This document shows, in pieces, positions 16,488-23,369 of a stretch of DNA of 27,350 bases. The stretch is taken from the IMG/VR virus record IMGVR_UViG_3300009158_000168, positions 1 to 27,350 of that record; one strand, given 5' to 3'. The translations under genes and the position numbers were made by a program. Below the pieces are notes generated by a model, which was given only the letters and a program-made list of their open reading frames with translations, ran no database searches and was not told the origin of the DNA. How positions within the stretch are numbered: position 1 is the first letter of the stretch; each line of letters begins with the position of its first letter. Origin of the DNA: a virus.

Positions 16488-17471
16488 ATGGCTGATTATT
16501 ACGCCAATGAGATAAGCACCGCAAGCTTGTCAACAGACCAAGTAGCTTTTGAGAAGTTGGCATATTTTGCCCTTCGCCCAGAAATGTATTTTGACCAGTT
16601 CGCATCTGTTCAAGCTACAAACGCTACCAACCCAGGTGCTTCAGTGAAGTTCACCGTATTCGCAGATCTTGCAGCGGCTACAACGCCACTCGGTGAAGCT
16701 GAGGATGTAACCCCTGTCTCAATGAGCGACAGCCAAGTTACTGTAACCCTTGAAGAATACGGTAACGCAACTGTTACCACCGCTAAGCTCCGTGCATCAT
16801 CGTTCCTTCCTGTGGATCCAGTAGCTGCTCAGGCTGTTGGTTACAACGCTGGTTTGTCAATTGACACCATCGCTCGTAGTGCCATCCAGGCTGGTACAAA
16901 CGTGATTTACGCAACGGGTGGAGCGCAAACCGCTTCTAGCCGTATCACGATGAAGACCGACCAGACGCTTACCGCTAAAGATGTTCGTCGTGCAGTGGCT
17001 GAATTGCGTGGAGCTAACGTTCCAACAATCGGTGGCAACTATGTCGGTTTCATCCACCCAGACGTTTCGTACGACCTTCGTGGTATTACAGACGCATCTG
17101 GTTGGCGTGACTCATACAAGTACACCAACGCAATGCCTCTTTACAACGGTGAAATTGGTATGTTTGAAGGCGTTCGTTTCATGGAGTCGCCTCGTGCGCC
17201 TCTGTTCACAAACGCTTACAACGGTGCAGGTGCCGCTGGTACTGGTGACTCATACGGAACCCTCATCATGGGACAACAGGCTCTTGCCAAGGCTGTCTCA
17301 ATGGGTGGCGAGTATGGCGACCAGCCAACAATCGTGTACGGAACAGTTACAGACCTTCTGAAGCGTTTCCGCCCAGTTGGTTGGAAGCATTTCGTTGGTT
17401 ACGCAGTATTCCGTCAGGAAGCTTTGCGTCGCATCGAATCTGCTTCAAGCATTGGTACAAACAACTCCTAA
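16488..17471 (+). CDS. major capsid protein, N4-gp56 family
   Basis: 327 residues with HK97-fold character of the N4-gp56 type: an N-terminal part with VKFTVFADLAAATTPLGEAE (about 54-73), then VTVTLEEYGNATVTTAKLR (84-102), a long alpha/beta middle with a T-x-x-D-x-R-R-A-V-A-E-L-R helix (about 163-175), G-x-x-H-P-D-V-x-Y-D-L (187-197), a loop with I-G-M-F-E-G-V-R-F (224-232) and a C-terminal F-R-Q-E-A-L-R-R strand/helix. It forms the icosahedral shell. Ribosome binding site AAGGAA lies 8 nt before the ATG. It is followed by a strong terminator, consistent with being the end of a highly expressed scaffold-capsid unit. Confidence 0.92.
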   Translation: MADYYANEISTASLSTDQVAFEKLAYFALRPEMYFDQFASVQATNATNPGASVKFTVFADLAAATTPLGEAEDVTPVSMSDSQVTVTLEEYGNATVTTAKLRASSFLPVDPVAAQAVGYNAGLSIDTIARSAIQAGTNVIYATGGAQTASSRITMKTDQTLTAKDVRRAVAELRGANVPTIGGNYVGFIHPDVSYDLRGITDASGWRDSYKYTNAMPLYNGEIGMFEGVRFMESPRAPLFTNAYNGAGAAGTGDSYGTLIMGQQALAKAVSMGGEYGDQPTIVYGTVTDLLKRFRPVGWKHFVGYAVFRQEALRRIESASSIGTNNS

Positions 17472-17496
17472 TTTCCGACAAGGAATTTATAACGGA

Positions 17497-17523
17497 AGCC
17501 CCTGCCGAAAGGTGGGGGCTTTT
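17497..17523 (+). terminator. intrinsic terminator after capsid gene
   Basis: AGCCCCTGCC-GAAA-GGTGGGGGCT: 10-bp stem (two G-T pairs) with a GNRA tetraloop, followed by TTTGTTATT. It begins 25 nt after the capsid stop. It is the clearest intrinsic terminator in the window. Confidence 0.85.
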
Positions 17524-17531
17524 GTTATTAT
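17523..17531 (+). promoter_or_regulatory. extended -10 box directly behind terminator
   Basis: TGT-TATTAT (17523-17531), 5 of 6 matches to TATAAT, with the ATG of the next gene 6 nt further on and no ribosome binding site. A transcript would start at or near the A of the ATG. The position of a -35 is occupied by the terminator hairpin, so the box must act without it. This gives transcription of the neck/tail genes after the capsid terminator. Confidence 0.55.
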
Positions 17532-17537
17532 CTAGAT

Positions 17538-17792
17538 ATGGCAACATTTATTACCCCAACGGATAACTTTGTGTATTGGGCTGAACCAGACGAACGAGGA
17601 ATCTTTGCTCATCTTCGTCCTGGTCGTCGTGGACGGAACGTGTTCAAAATGACTGATGGGTCGTTTCAGGAAACTGAACCGTCTGATCATAGTTTGATTT
17701 CCTATACATACCACGGGGGTCATGTGCATACGTTGACTGCTACTGAGGAAACTGATCTTATAGCTGCTGGTTATGGGGCGTTCATTTCGTGA
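17538..17792 (+). CDS. small neck/connector-region protein, 84 aa
   Basis: 84 residues, mainly beta. The C-terminal YTYHGGHVHTLTATEETDLIAAGYG (positions about 56-80, given in parts: G-G-H-V-H and E-T-D-L-I-A-A-G-Y) resembles small phage proteins of the head-tail region in which a G-G-H-x-x motif precedes an A-A-G-Y ending. Function is not known. It opens a new transcription unit behind the capsid terminator and overlaps the next gene by 4 nt (GTGA). Confidence 0.65.
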   Translation: MATFITPTDNFVYWAEPDERGIFAHLRPGRRGRNVFKMTDGSFQETEPSDHSLISYTYHGGHVHTLTATEETDLIAAGYGAFIS

Positions 17793-18061
17793 AGCATAGA
17801 GAGACTCATCCGTTTTTGGATGTTGAAGGTTGTTTTGGTTGCAGGGTTGCTGGTGTTCAGATGGGGTCTAACTCTACGACCACTAAGGGTGAATCGGTTG
17901 CTGAGATTAACCAGCGTGAAAAGAACTGGTCTAAAGATATGCCTGCCTATAAGCGTTTACGGGCTGAAGGGCTACAGCCAAAGACTATTGATGGCTGTCA
18001 TGCTGTTGAGCAGTTGGCTACTTCACGGCATCAAATCGAAGGAACGCCAGTACCTCTTTAG
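17789..18061 (+). CDS. conserved phage protein with CxxC, 90 aa
   Basis: Starts with GTG in a GTGA overlap with the previous stop. It has a C-F-G-C motif at about 15-18 and then a charged helical part (REKNWSKDMPAYKRLRAEGL, about 43-62) and a G-C-H-A-V-E segment. This H-P-F-x-x-x-E-G-C-F-G-C beginning and D-x-x-A-Y-K-R-L-R helix recur in a family I know from actinobacterial phages. The cysteines could hold a metal together with nearby histidines, but only two are in close spacing. Function unknown. Confidence 0.65.
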   Translation: MKHRETHPFLDVEGCFGCRVAGVQMGSNSTTTKGESVAEINQREKNWSKDMPAYKRLRAEGLQPKTIDGCHAVEQLATSRHQIEGTPVPL

Positions 18062-18070
18062 TGGTAATAT
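18062..18070 (+). promoter_or_regulatory. extended -10 box, probable leaderless start
   Basis: TGG-TAATAT (18062-18070), 9 nt before the ATG at 18080, the same distance as at the terminase gene. There is no ribosome binding site and no -35. Confidence 0.4.
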
Positions 18071-18079
18071 ACCCTTGAT

Positions 18080-18418
18080 ATGGCTGCACCTGCAAAACAA
18101 GATTTAATTATCACTCGTGGTGATACGGAAACCGTTGTGGTGACAATGGTTGATGAAGATGGCACAGCTGTCAACATCACGGGTCGTACCTACACATCCC
18201 AGATGCGCACCACCCCAGATATTTCTGCTATCAGCATCACAGGTACATGTGCTGTAACTGATGGTCCAAACGGCAAGCTGACCGCCACGTTCAGTGCTAC
18301 CGGCACTGCGGCTCTTGATCCTGGCTTTCTTTATTGGGATTTGCAAGAGAACGCTTCGGGTGTTATTTCTACTATTCTGTCTGGGACTGTCACGGTTCTT
18401 GCCGATGTGACTCGGTAA
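18080..18418 (+). CDS. tail/baseplate-type beta protein, 112 aa
   Basis: All-beta protein starting with a pattern common in phage baseplate or fibre-anchoring domains: D-L-x-I-x-R-G-D-T (8-16), then [13 protein letters not shown] (25-37). This resembles the BppU-type N-terminal domain of tail fibres and baseplate proteins. It is followed immediately by fibre genes, which supports a role as a link or hub. Specific function is not certain. Confidence 0.6.
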   Translation: MAAPAKQDLIITRGDTETVVVTMVDEDGTAVNITGRTYTSQMRTTPDISAISITGTCAVTDGPNGKLTATFSATGTAALDPGFLYWDLQENASGVISTILSGTVTVLADVTR

Positions 18419-18420
18419 CG

Positions 18421-19326
18421 ATGGCTACTACAGACGTTGAGGTTGTTCGTGGTTCTACGACTGTTGGGTTAACTACTTCTGCATCTATTACGGTTGTTGG
18501 TTCTTCTGCTGCTGGTCCACAGGGGGCTACTGGTCCGACAGGTCCGACTGGTGCTACAGGCGCACAAGGTGTTACTGGACCTACAGGCTCACAAGGTATT
18601 CAAGGTGTTACTGGACCGACTGGTCCGACAGGTGCCGCTAGTACCGTTACAGGACCAACTGGGGCAACTGGTGCAGCCTCTACCGTTACTGGACCTACTG
18701 GACCTACAGGACCTACAGGGGCAGCATCCACGGTTACTGGACCTACAGGTGCGCAGGGAGTCACAGGACCGACTGGACCTACTGGAGCTGCTTCGACAGT
18801 CACGGGACCGACTGGACCTACAGGCGCAGTTGGTGCTGCGTCTACTGTCACGGGACCTACTGGTCCTACGGGGGCGGTTGGTGCTGCAAGCACAGTCACT
18901 GGACCTACTGGTCCTACTGGGGCTACAGGTGCAGCTTCAACAGTAACTGGACCTACAGGTCCTACGGGTCCTGCTGGTACGAACGGTTTTGTTGGTTCCA
19001 ATGGTGCGACGGGTCCGACTGGACCAACAGGTGCAGCTGGAGCTAACGGGGCTACGGGTCCGACTGGTGCTACAGGTCCAACTGGTCCGATAGGCGGGCA
19101 AGGACCGACGGGTCCTACAGGTCCTACGGGTGGCACAGGTGCTGCAGGCGCAAACGGTGCGACAGGACCTACTGGACCTACAGGTGCGACAGGTGCAGCT
19201 TCGACAGTGACAGGTCCGACTGGGGCTGCTGGAGCGACAGGTGCTACTGGACCTACGGGAGCATCTGCACCGACTCAAACAACAAGTAATCTAATGACTT
19301 ACACAATGATGAACATGGAGTTCTAA
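18421..19326 (+). CDS. collagen-like fibre protein, 301 aa
   Basis: Residues from about 32 to 282 are Gly-X-Y repeats of mainly GPT, GAT and GAA type, without Pro at every X position, as in bacterial and viral collagens; it should form a triple helix. The repeats are interrupted eight times by ASTVTG, which changes the Gly phase by one residue. The first 30 residues are a short beta-like head ([14 protein letters not shown]) and the last 20 ([21 protein letters not shown], about 281-301) may nucleate the trimer. The ATG at 18421, 2 nt behind the previous stop, is preferred over an earlier in-frame ATG at 18334 inside the previous gene. It is likely a tail or head fibre. Confidence 0.85.
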   Translation: MATTDVEVVRGSTTVGLTTSASITVVGSSAAGPQGATGPTGPTGATGAQGVTGPTGSQGIQGVTGPTGPTGAASTVTGPTGATGAASTVTGPTGPTGPTGAASTVTGPTGAQGVTGPTGPTGAASTVTGPTGPTGAVGAASTVTGPTGPTGAVGAASTVTGPTGPTGATGAASTVTGPTGPTGPAGTNGFVGSNGATGPTGPTGAAGANGATGPTGATGPTGPIGGQGPTGPTGPTGGTGAAGANGATGPTGPTGATGAASTVTGPTGAAGATGATGPTGASAPTQTTSNLMTYTMMNMEF

Positions 19327-19661
19327 TGGCTAGTGGTGATGTATTCCCTAAAATGTTGACTGTCCCTACACAGGTGGGTACGTCGACTACGACTTTGTTT
19401 ACTGTGCCTGCGTCGCATCAGTACACGATTAAGCAGATTGTGATTTGCAATACGGATGGCGTGGATCGTTTAATTACGTTGGCTCGTGGCACAGCTGCTA
19501 CTGCTGCTAACTGCTTCACATATAACTTGCCGGTTGCTGGTTACGACACGGTTGTGTTGGATACTGGTTTGGTGTTGGAGGCTACGGAGACTGTGCAGGG
19601 TTTGTCTGATACGGCTTCTAAGGTGACTGTGACTATCACGGGTTGGGACCGTACTATCTGA
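19326..19661 (+). CDS. small beta protein of fibre region, 111 aa
   Basis: All-beta, 111 residues, with strands such as TTTLFTVPASHQYTIKQIVI (about 20-39) and a conserved-looking N-T-D-G-V-D-R (42-48). Proteins like this accompany tail fibres in many phages and resemble fibre-tip or capsid-decoration domains. Stop/start overlaps on both sides (TAATG, TGATG). Exact function unknown. Confidence 0.6.
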   Translation: MASGDVFPKMLTVPTQVGTSTTTLFTVPASHQYTIKQIVICNTDGVDRLITLARGTAATAANCFTYNLPVAGYDTVVLDTGLVLEATETVQGLSDTASKVTVTITGWDRTI

Positions 19662-20689
19662 TGGCTATTTCTAGTGTTTTGGGTTCGTCTGCGTTGTTGC
19701 CTGCGGGCTTGGGGTTCCGCAATGTCATCATTAACGGGTCTATGCAAGTTAGTCAGCGTTCAGCAGTAGGTACAGCCGTTACAGGAATAACAAGTAGCGG
19801 TTATTACACAGCAGACCGTTTCTACACAGGTCTTGCCACACTTGGCACATGGAGTCAAACTACTGTTGATGATGCACCAACAGGTTCAGGGTTTCGCAAC
19901 AGTCTAAAAATGGCTTGCACAACTGCTGATGCTTCACCTGCTGCTGATGATGTTTTGTTTTTATTGCAAGCAATTGAAGGACAAAATCTTCAGCAATTTG
20001 CTAAAGGAACTTCTAGTGCAAAACCTTTTACTCTTTCTTTTTGGGTAAAGTCTTTCCAAACTGGTACTTTTATTATTGAATTTGTTGATAATGATAATTC
20101 AAGGTCAATTAGCAAGTCTTACACAATTGATGCTTCAAACACTTGGGAATATAAAACACTTATATTTCCTGCTGATGTAACAGGTGCATTTGACAATGAC
20201 AACAACAGTTCATTAAGTGTTATTTGGTGGCTTGGTGCAGGTTCCACTTATTCATCAGGCACACTGCAAACAACTTGGGGAACACAGGTGTCTGCTAATC
20301 GTGCTGTTGGTCAAACCAACTTGGCTTCATCAACCAGCAACAACTTTCAGATTACGGGTGTGCAGTTGGAACAGAACTACCAGCCAACTCCGTTTGAACA
20401 ACGACCTATCGGTGTAGAACTGGCATTGTGTCAACGGTATTTTTTCAAGTTTGTTGGTGCTGCAATCACTTGGCTATCGTTTCAATATGCAGGGACACAA
20501 TACCGATTGACACTTCCGCATCCTGTTTCAATGCGTATCGCTCCCCACACTGTTTCTACATCTACATGGCAAGGTGGAACAACCCCGTCATTAAGCGGTT
20601 CCAGTATTCTTGCAACTAACTGGGCTACAACAGGTGGTTGGTTTTATATGAACGAAGCAACATCTATTGAAATAAGTTCGGAGTTGTAA
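19661..20689 (+). CDS. tail fibre protein with carbohydrate-binding-like domain, 342 aa
   Basis: The start at 19661 follows a TGATG overlap. The N-terminus reads G-F-R-N-V-I-I-N-G-S-M-Q-V-S-Q-R (22-37 approx.), then Y-Y-T-A-D-R-F-Y; this R-N-x-I-I-N-G-x-M-x-x-x-Q-R and D-R pattern marks a common class of phage fibres, followed by a jelly-roll-like domain (FTLSFWVKSFQTGTFIIEFV, about 129-148, and VQLEQNYQPTPFEQRPIGVE, about 236-255). The C-terminal 80 residues are a separate beta part. The jelly roll is of the type that binds sugars on the host surface. Receptor-binding role is inferred. Confidence 0.75.
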   Translation: MAISSVLGSSALLPAGLGFRNVIINGSMQVSQRSAVGTAVTGITSSGYYTADRFYTGLATLGTWSQTTVDDAPTGSGFRNSLKMACTTADASPAADDVLFLLQAIEGQNLQQFAKGTSSAKPFTLSFWVKSFQTGTFIIEFVDNDNSRSISKSYTIDASNTWEYKTLIFPADVTGAFDNDNNSSLSVIWWLGAGSTYSSGTLQTTWGTQVSANRAVGQTNLASSTSNNFQITGVQLEQNYQPTPFEQRPIGVELALCQRYFFKFVGAAITWLSFQYAGTQYRLTLPHPVSMRIAPHTVSTSTWQGGTTPSLSGSSILATNWATTGGWFYMNEATSIEISSEL

Positions 20690-20848
20690 ATGTATTACAT
20701 ACATACTGACCCTCTATTAAATTCAACGACTTTGGCTTTGCATGATGGCGAAGTTGTTACTTTCTTTACGGAACAAAGTCCTTTGCATCCTGCGTATCTT
20801 GCGTGGGTTGCTGAAGGTAACACCGCAGAAGAATGGACAGGTAACTAA
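20690..20848 (+). CDS. small fibre-associated protein, 52 aa
   Basis: 52-residue frame beginning MYYIHTDPLL and ending AYLAWVAEGNTAEEWTGN, located exactly between two fibre genes. The A-Y-x-A-W-x-A-E-G-N-T ending is frequent in small tail-fibre-associated proteins and chaperone-like parts (tail fibre assembly style). The ATG follows directly on the previous stop with GGAG 6 nt upstream, and its stop overlaps the next start (TAATG). Function is inferred from motif and position. Confidence 0.65.
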   Translation: MYYIHTDPLLNSTTLALHDGEVVTFFTEQSPLHPAYLAWVAEGNTAEEWTGN

Positions 20849-21387
20849 TGGGTATCACACAGCAAGTAGGTGCTAGTTCACTAATCAAACCAGGCGTTAT
20901 AGACAACACGGCTGCACGACCTGCATCACCTTACGAGGGTCAGATGGTGTACGAAAAAGACACAGACAAGGTGTTGGTGTGGAACGGGTCAGCATGGTTG
21001 TATTCATTAACACCACAAACTTTAGAACCTGGCGCATGGCAAACATGGTCACCAACTGTTACGCCTTCTACGGGGGTTTTCTACATTCTTACCGTAAACA
21101 TTGCAAGATATACACAAATAGGAAAAACTGTTTCTGGTTATATTGACTTTACTCTTACTTCAATAGGTACAGGCGTAGGTGTTCCAAGATTTACAATTCC
21201 TGTAACCGCATCTTCAACATATTTTACTCCAGTAGGTCAATACAGAGAATTAGCAAATACTGGCAACAGTGGAATTATTGGATTTGCAGGAAGTACAACA
21301 ATGATGGATATGCGTCAATACAATAATGCTGACCACTTATCTGCAAACAACCGTTATGGTGGTTCCTTTACTTATGAGGCGGCGTAA
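20848..21387 (+). CDS. tail fibre protein with PYEGQM module, 179 aa
   Basis: The first 60 residues hold the module I-K-P-G-V-x-D-N-T-A-A-R-P-x-S-P-Y-E-G-Q-M-V-Y-E-x-D-T-D, then LVWNGSAWL (residues about 14-52). The C-terminal part is beta (WQTWSPTVTPSTG and YTQIGKTVSGYIDFTL) and belongs to a common fibre-tip type. The next gene has the same N-terminal module with a different C-terminus, so the module is likely the docking part. TAATG overlaps on both sides. Confidence 0.7.
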   Translation: MGITQQVGASSLIKPGVIDNTAARPASPYEGQMVYEKDTDKVLVWNGSAWLYSLTPQTLEPGAWQTWSPTVTPSTGVFYILTVNIARYTQIGKTVSGYIDFTLTSIGTGVGVPRFTIPVTASSTYFTPVGQYRELANTGNSGIIGFAGSTTMMDMRQYNNADHLSANNRYGGSFTYEAA

Positions 21388-21944
21388 TGGCTATTAGTAA
21401 TAATTCAACTGGGTTGCGCCCTGGTGTTTGCACATCATCGACACGCCCTACAGCCCCGTACGAAGGTCAGATGATTTACGAAACCGACACGGATTTGGTT
21501 TATTTATGGAATGGTTCTGCGTGGGTTGAAATTGTATCTGCGTTAACAAAAGCACCACGAGGCGTAATGGGCTACGCAAAATCAACCGCAGACTCAACAA
21601 GCATTAGTACAACTACGGCTGATGTTCCTGGAATGTCTATCACTTTTACAGCCGCAGCCAACCGCCTTTATCGGGCAACTTTTGAGTGTTTTTACTCCGT
21701 AAGTCTTAATTCGCAAAATCAGTTTTTTATTACTGACGGTTCAAACAACATGGTTGACCAAGTTTATGCGGAATCAAATTTACAGTTCAATCCAATAGCC
21801 CTTATCTACGTTTTTACAACTACCGCAGGCAGCAAAACATACAAAGTTCGTGCAACTACAAGCGCAGGAACAATGACTATCTATGGCGCAACATCTGGCA
21901 ACCGTAGTTACTCATTTGTTATTGAAGATATTGGCGCAGCCTAA
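21387..21944 (+). CDS. tail fibre protein with PYEGQM module, 185 aa
   Basis: N-terminal module homologous to that of the preceding protein: R-P-G-V, then S-T-R-P-T-A-P-Y-E-G-Q-M-I-Y-E-T-D-T-D, then YLWNGSAWVE (about 11-50). The C-terminal part is unrelated to the neighbour (MSITFTAAANRLYRATFECF, about 73-92, and a closing RSYSFVIEDIG) and resembles a beta-sandwich tip domain. The pair looks like a duplicated fibre base with exchanged tips. Confidence 0.7.
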   Translation: MAISNNSTGLRPGVCTSSTRPTAPYEGQMIYETDTDLVYLWNGSAWVEIVSALTKAPRGVMGYAKSTADSTSISTTTADVPGMSITFTAAANRLYRATFECFYSVSLNSQNQFFITDGSNNMVDQVYAESNLQFNPIALIYVFTTTAGSKTYKVRATTSAGTMTIYGATSGNRSYSFVIEDIGAA

Positions 21945-21967
21945 ACCTGCCAGCAGAAGGGAACCAC

Positions 21968-23005
21968 ATGAAAATTGCTGTATACACAATCGCTCTTAAC
22001 GAGCAACAACATGTCCAGCAATGGGCAGACTCCTGCACCGATGCTGACTATCGCCTCATCCTAGACACAGGCTCAACAGACCAAACCACGGCACTCGCCC
22101 ACCAACTCGGTATCCACACCGTTACCCGTGTTGTCAGTCCGTGGCGGTTTGACACAGCCCGCAACATGGCACTCTCCATGCTCCCCAAAGACATTGACCT
22201 GTGCGTCGCTTTAGACATGGATGAGCAACTGCAACCAGGTTGGCGTGAAGCCCTAGAAGCCATCCCTGCTGGTACGACCCGCCCCCGATATAAATACATC
22301 TGGTCATGGAACCCAGACGGGTCGGAAGGCTTGGTTTATGGTGGCGACAAAATCCACGCACGGCACGGATACAGCTGGAAACACCCAGTCCATGAAGTCC
22401 TCAAACCCACCGACGGTGAAACCCAACACTGGGTAGACGGGCTACAAATCCACCACCACCCAGACAACACAAAGTCCCGCAGTCAATACCTACCCCTACT
22501 CAAACTTGCAGTAGAAGAAGACACTAGGGATGACCGCAACCAGTTCTACCTAGCCCGTGAACTGTACTTTGCCGGTGACTACAGCCTTGCCCAATACCAC
22601 TTTGCACGACACCTAGACCTATCGACGTGGGGTTCAGAACGAGCAGCATCCCACCGGTGCCTAGCCAAAATGGTTCCCCACGCAGCCGACTACCACCTGT
22701 ACCGAGCAATAGCTGAATCACCATCCCGCCGTGAATCATGGGTAGACCTAGCCCAGTATTACCACAACCAACACAACTGGCTCGCCTGTCGCAACGCAGC
22801 ATCTATGGCTTTAGCAATCACCGAAAAACCATTGGACTATCTCTGTGAAGCAGAAGCCTGGGGTTGGCTACCACACGACCTAATGGCAATCGCCTCATAC
22901 CACCTCGGTGACACTGACGAAGCGTTCTTTCACGGATCACAAGCTGTGGCATTAAACCCTGATGATGAAAGGCTTCAAACAAACCTGACACATTATCGGC
23001 TATGA
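21968..23005 (+). CDS. family 2 glycosyltransferase with TPR-like C-terminus
   Basis: GT-A glycosyltransferase of 345 residues. Nucleotide-sugar site: I-A-L-N-E (8-12), D-T-G-S-T-D (33-38), the D-x-D of LDMDE (82-86) that binds the metal, and K-H-P-V-H-E-V-L (138-145), typical of the WaaE/SunS-like group. Residues about 190-340 are helical repeats (FYLARELYFAGDYSLAQYHF; YHLGDTDEAFFHGSQAVALN) of TPR character, which would hold a protein acceptor. Codons are much more C-ended than in the neighbouring fibre genes, which suggests separate acquisition. It lies in the fibre cluster and has its own ribosome binding site AAGGGA. Likely acceptors are virion proteins or the host surface; this is inferred. 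Confidence 0.85.
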   Translation: MKIAVYTIALNEQQHVQQWADSCTDADYRLILDTGSTDQTTALAHQLGIHTVTRVVSPWRFDTARNMALSMLPKDIDLCVALDMDEQLQPGWREALEAIPAGTTRPRYKYIWSWNPDGSEGLVYGGDKIHARHGYSWKHPVHEVLKPTDGETQHWVDGLQIHHHPDNTKSRSQYLPLLKLAVEEDTRDDRNQFYLARELYFAGDYSLAQYHFARHLDLSTWGSERAASHRCLAKMVPHAADYHLYRAIAESPSRRESWVDLAQYYHNQHNWLACRNAASMALAITEKPLDYLCEAEAWGWLPHDLMAIASYHLGDTDEAFFHGSQAVALNPDDERLQTNLTHYRL

Positions 23006-23006
23006 T
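22998..23006 (+). promoter_or_regulatory. -10 box before small Lys-rich genes
   Basis: GGC-TATGAT (22998-23006), 5 of 6 to TATAAT, overlapping the end of the glycosyltransferase gene (stop 23003-23005). The ATG at 23035 is 28 nt downstream with AAGGAG as ribosome binding site, so this transcript would have a leader. The same GGC-TA-N-GAT form is seen at 27319. Confidence 0.35.
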
Positions 23007-23034
23007 ACGCAGATACCTACCATAAGGAGTTGCT

Positions 23035-23193
23035 ATGTCTGCTAAAGGTGAAATGTACAAGTCAAAGGGTGCCATGAAGAAGCACGAAATGGGCGAAGGT
23101 TCAGCGGCTCGCATGAAAGAATACGGTTCCAAAACTGCTGGTGCCAAGAAGATGGCTTCCAAGGCTCCTGTTCGTAAGAAGAAGATGAAATAA
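23035..23193 (+). CDS. small Lys-rich protein, 52 aa
   Basis: 52 residues, about a quarter Lys, with MSAKGEMYKSKGAMKKHEMG at the start and K-K-K-M-K at the end. Low complexity and very basic; likely disordered and able to bind DNA or an acidic partner. AAGGAG precedes the ATG. Stop/start overlap TAATG with the next gene. Proteins of this type recur in aquatic phages without known function. Confidence 0.65.
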   Translation: MSAKGEMYKSKGAMKKHEMGEGSAARMKEYGSKTAGAKKMASKAPVRKKKMK

Positions 23194-23369
23194 TGGTCGC
23201 CAAGAAGGTTGCCAAGAAGGTAGCCAAAGTGCAGAAAGTTATGCACGAATTCAAAGCGGGCGGTCTTCACTCAGGAAAAGGTGGACCTGTCGTTAAATCA
23301 CGTCAGCAAGCCATCGCTATTGCCATGTCTGAAGCTGGCATGGCTAAGAAAGCATCGAAGAAGAAGTAG
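23193..23369 (+). CDS. small basic protein, DUF6496-like, 58 aa
   Basis: 58 residues. The segment VMHEFKAGGLHSGKG (about 17-31), then V-V-K-S-R-Q-Q-A-I-A-I-A-M-S-E-A-G (33-49), fits the DUF6496 pattern (V-M-x-E-x-K-x-G-x-L-x-S-G ... Q-A-I-A-I-A-x-S-E-A). The N-terminus is a K-K-V-A repeat and the C-terminus is Lys-rich. Function of the family is unknown. It overlaps the next gene's GTG (TAGTG). Confidence 0.75.
   Translation: MVAKKVAKKVAKVQKVMHEFKAGGLHSGKGGPVVKSRQQAIAIAMSEAGMAKKASKKK

Noticed and set aside
18600-19278. Long minus-strand frames opposite the collagen-like gene
   Set aside because: They are mirror frames of the Gly-X-Y repeats (Pro/Val-rich or Cys/Arg-rich) without start signals.
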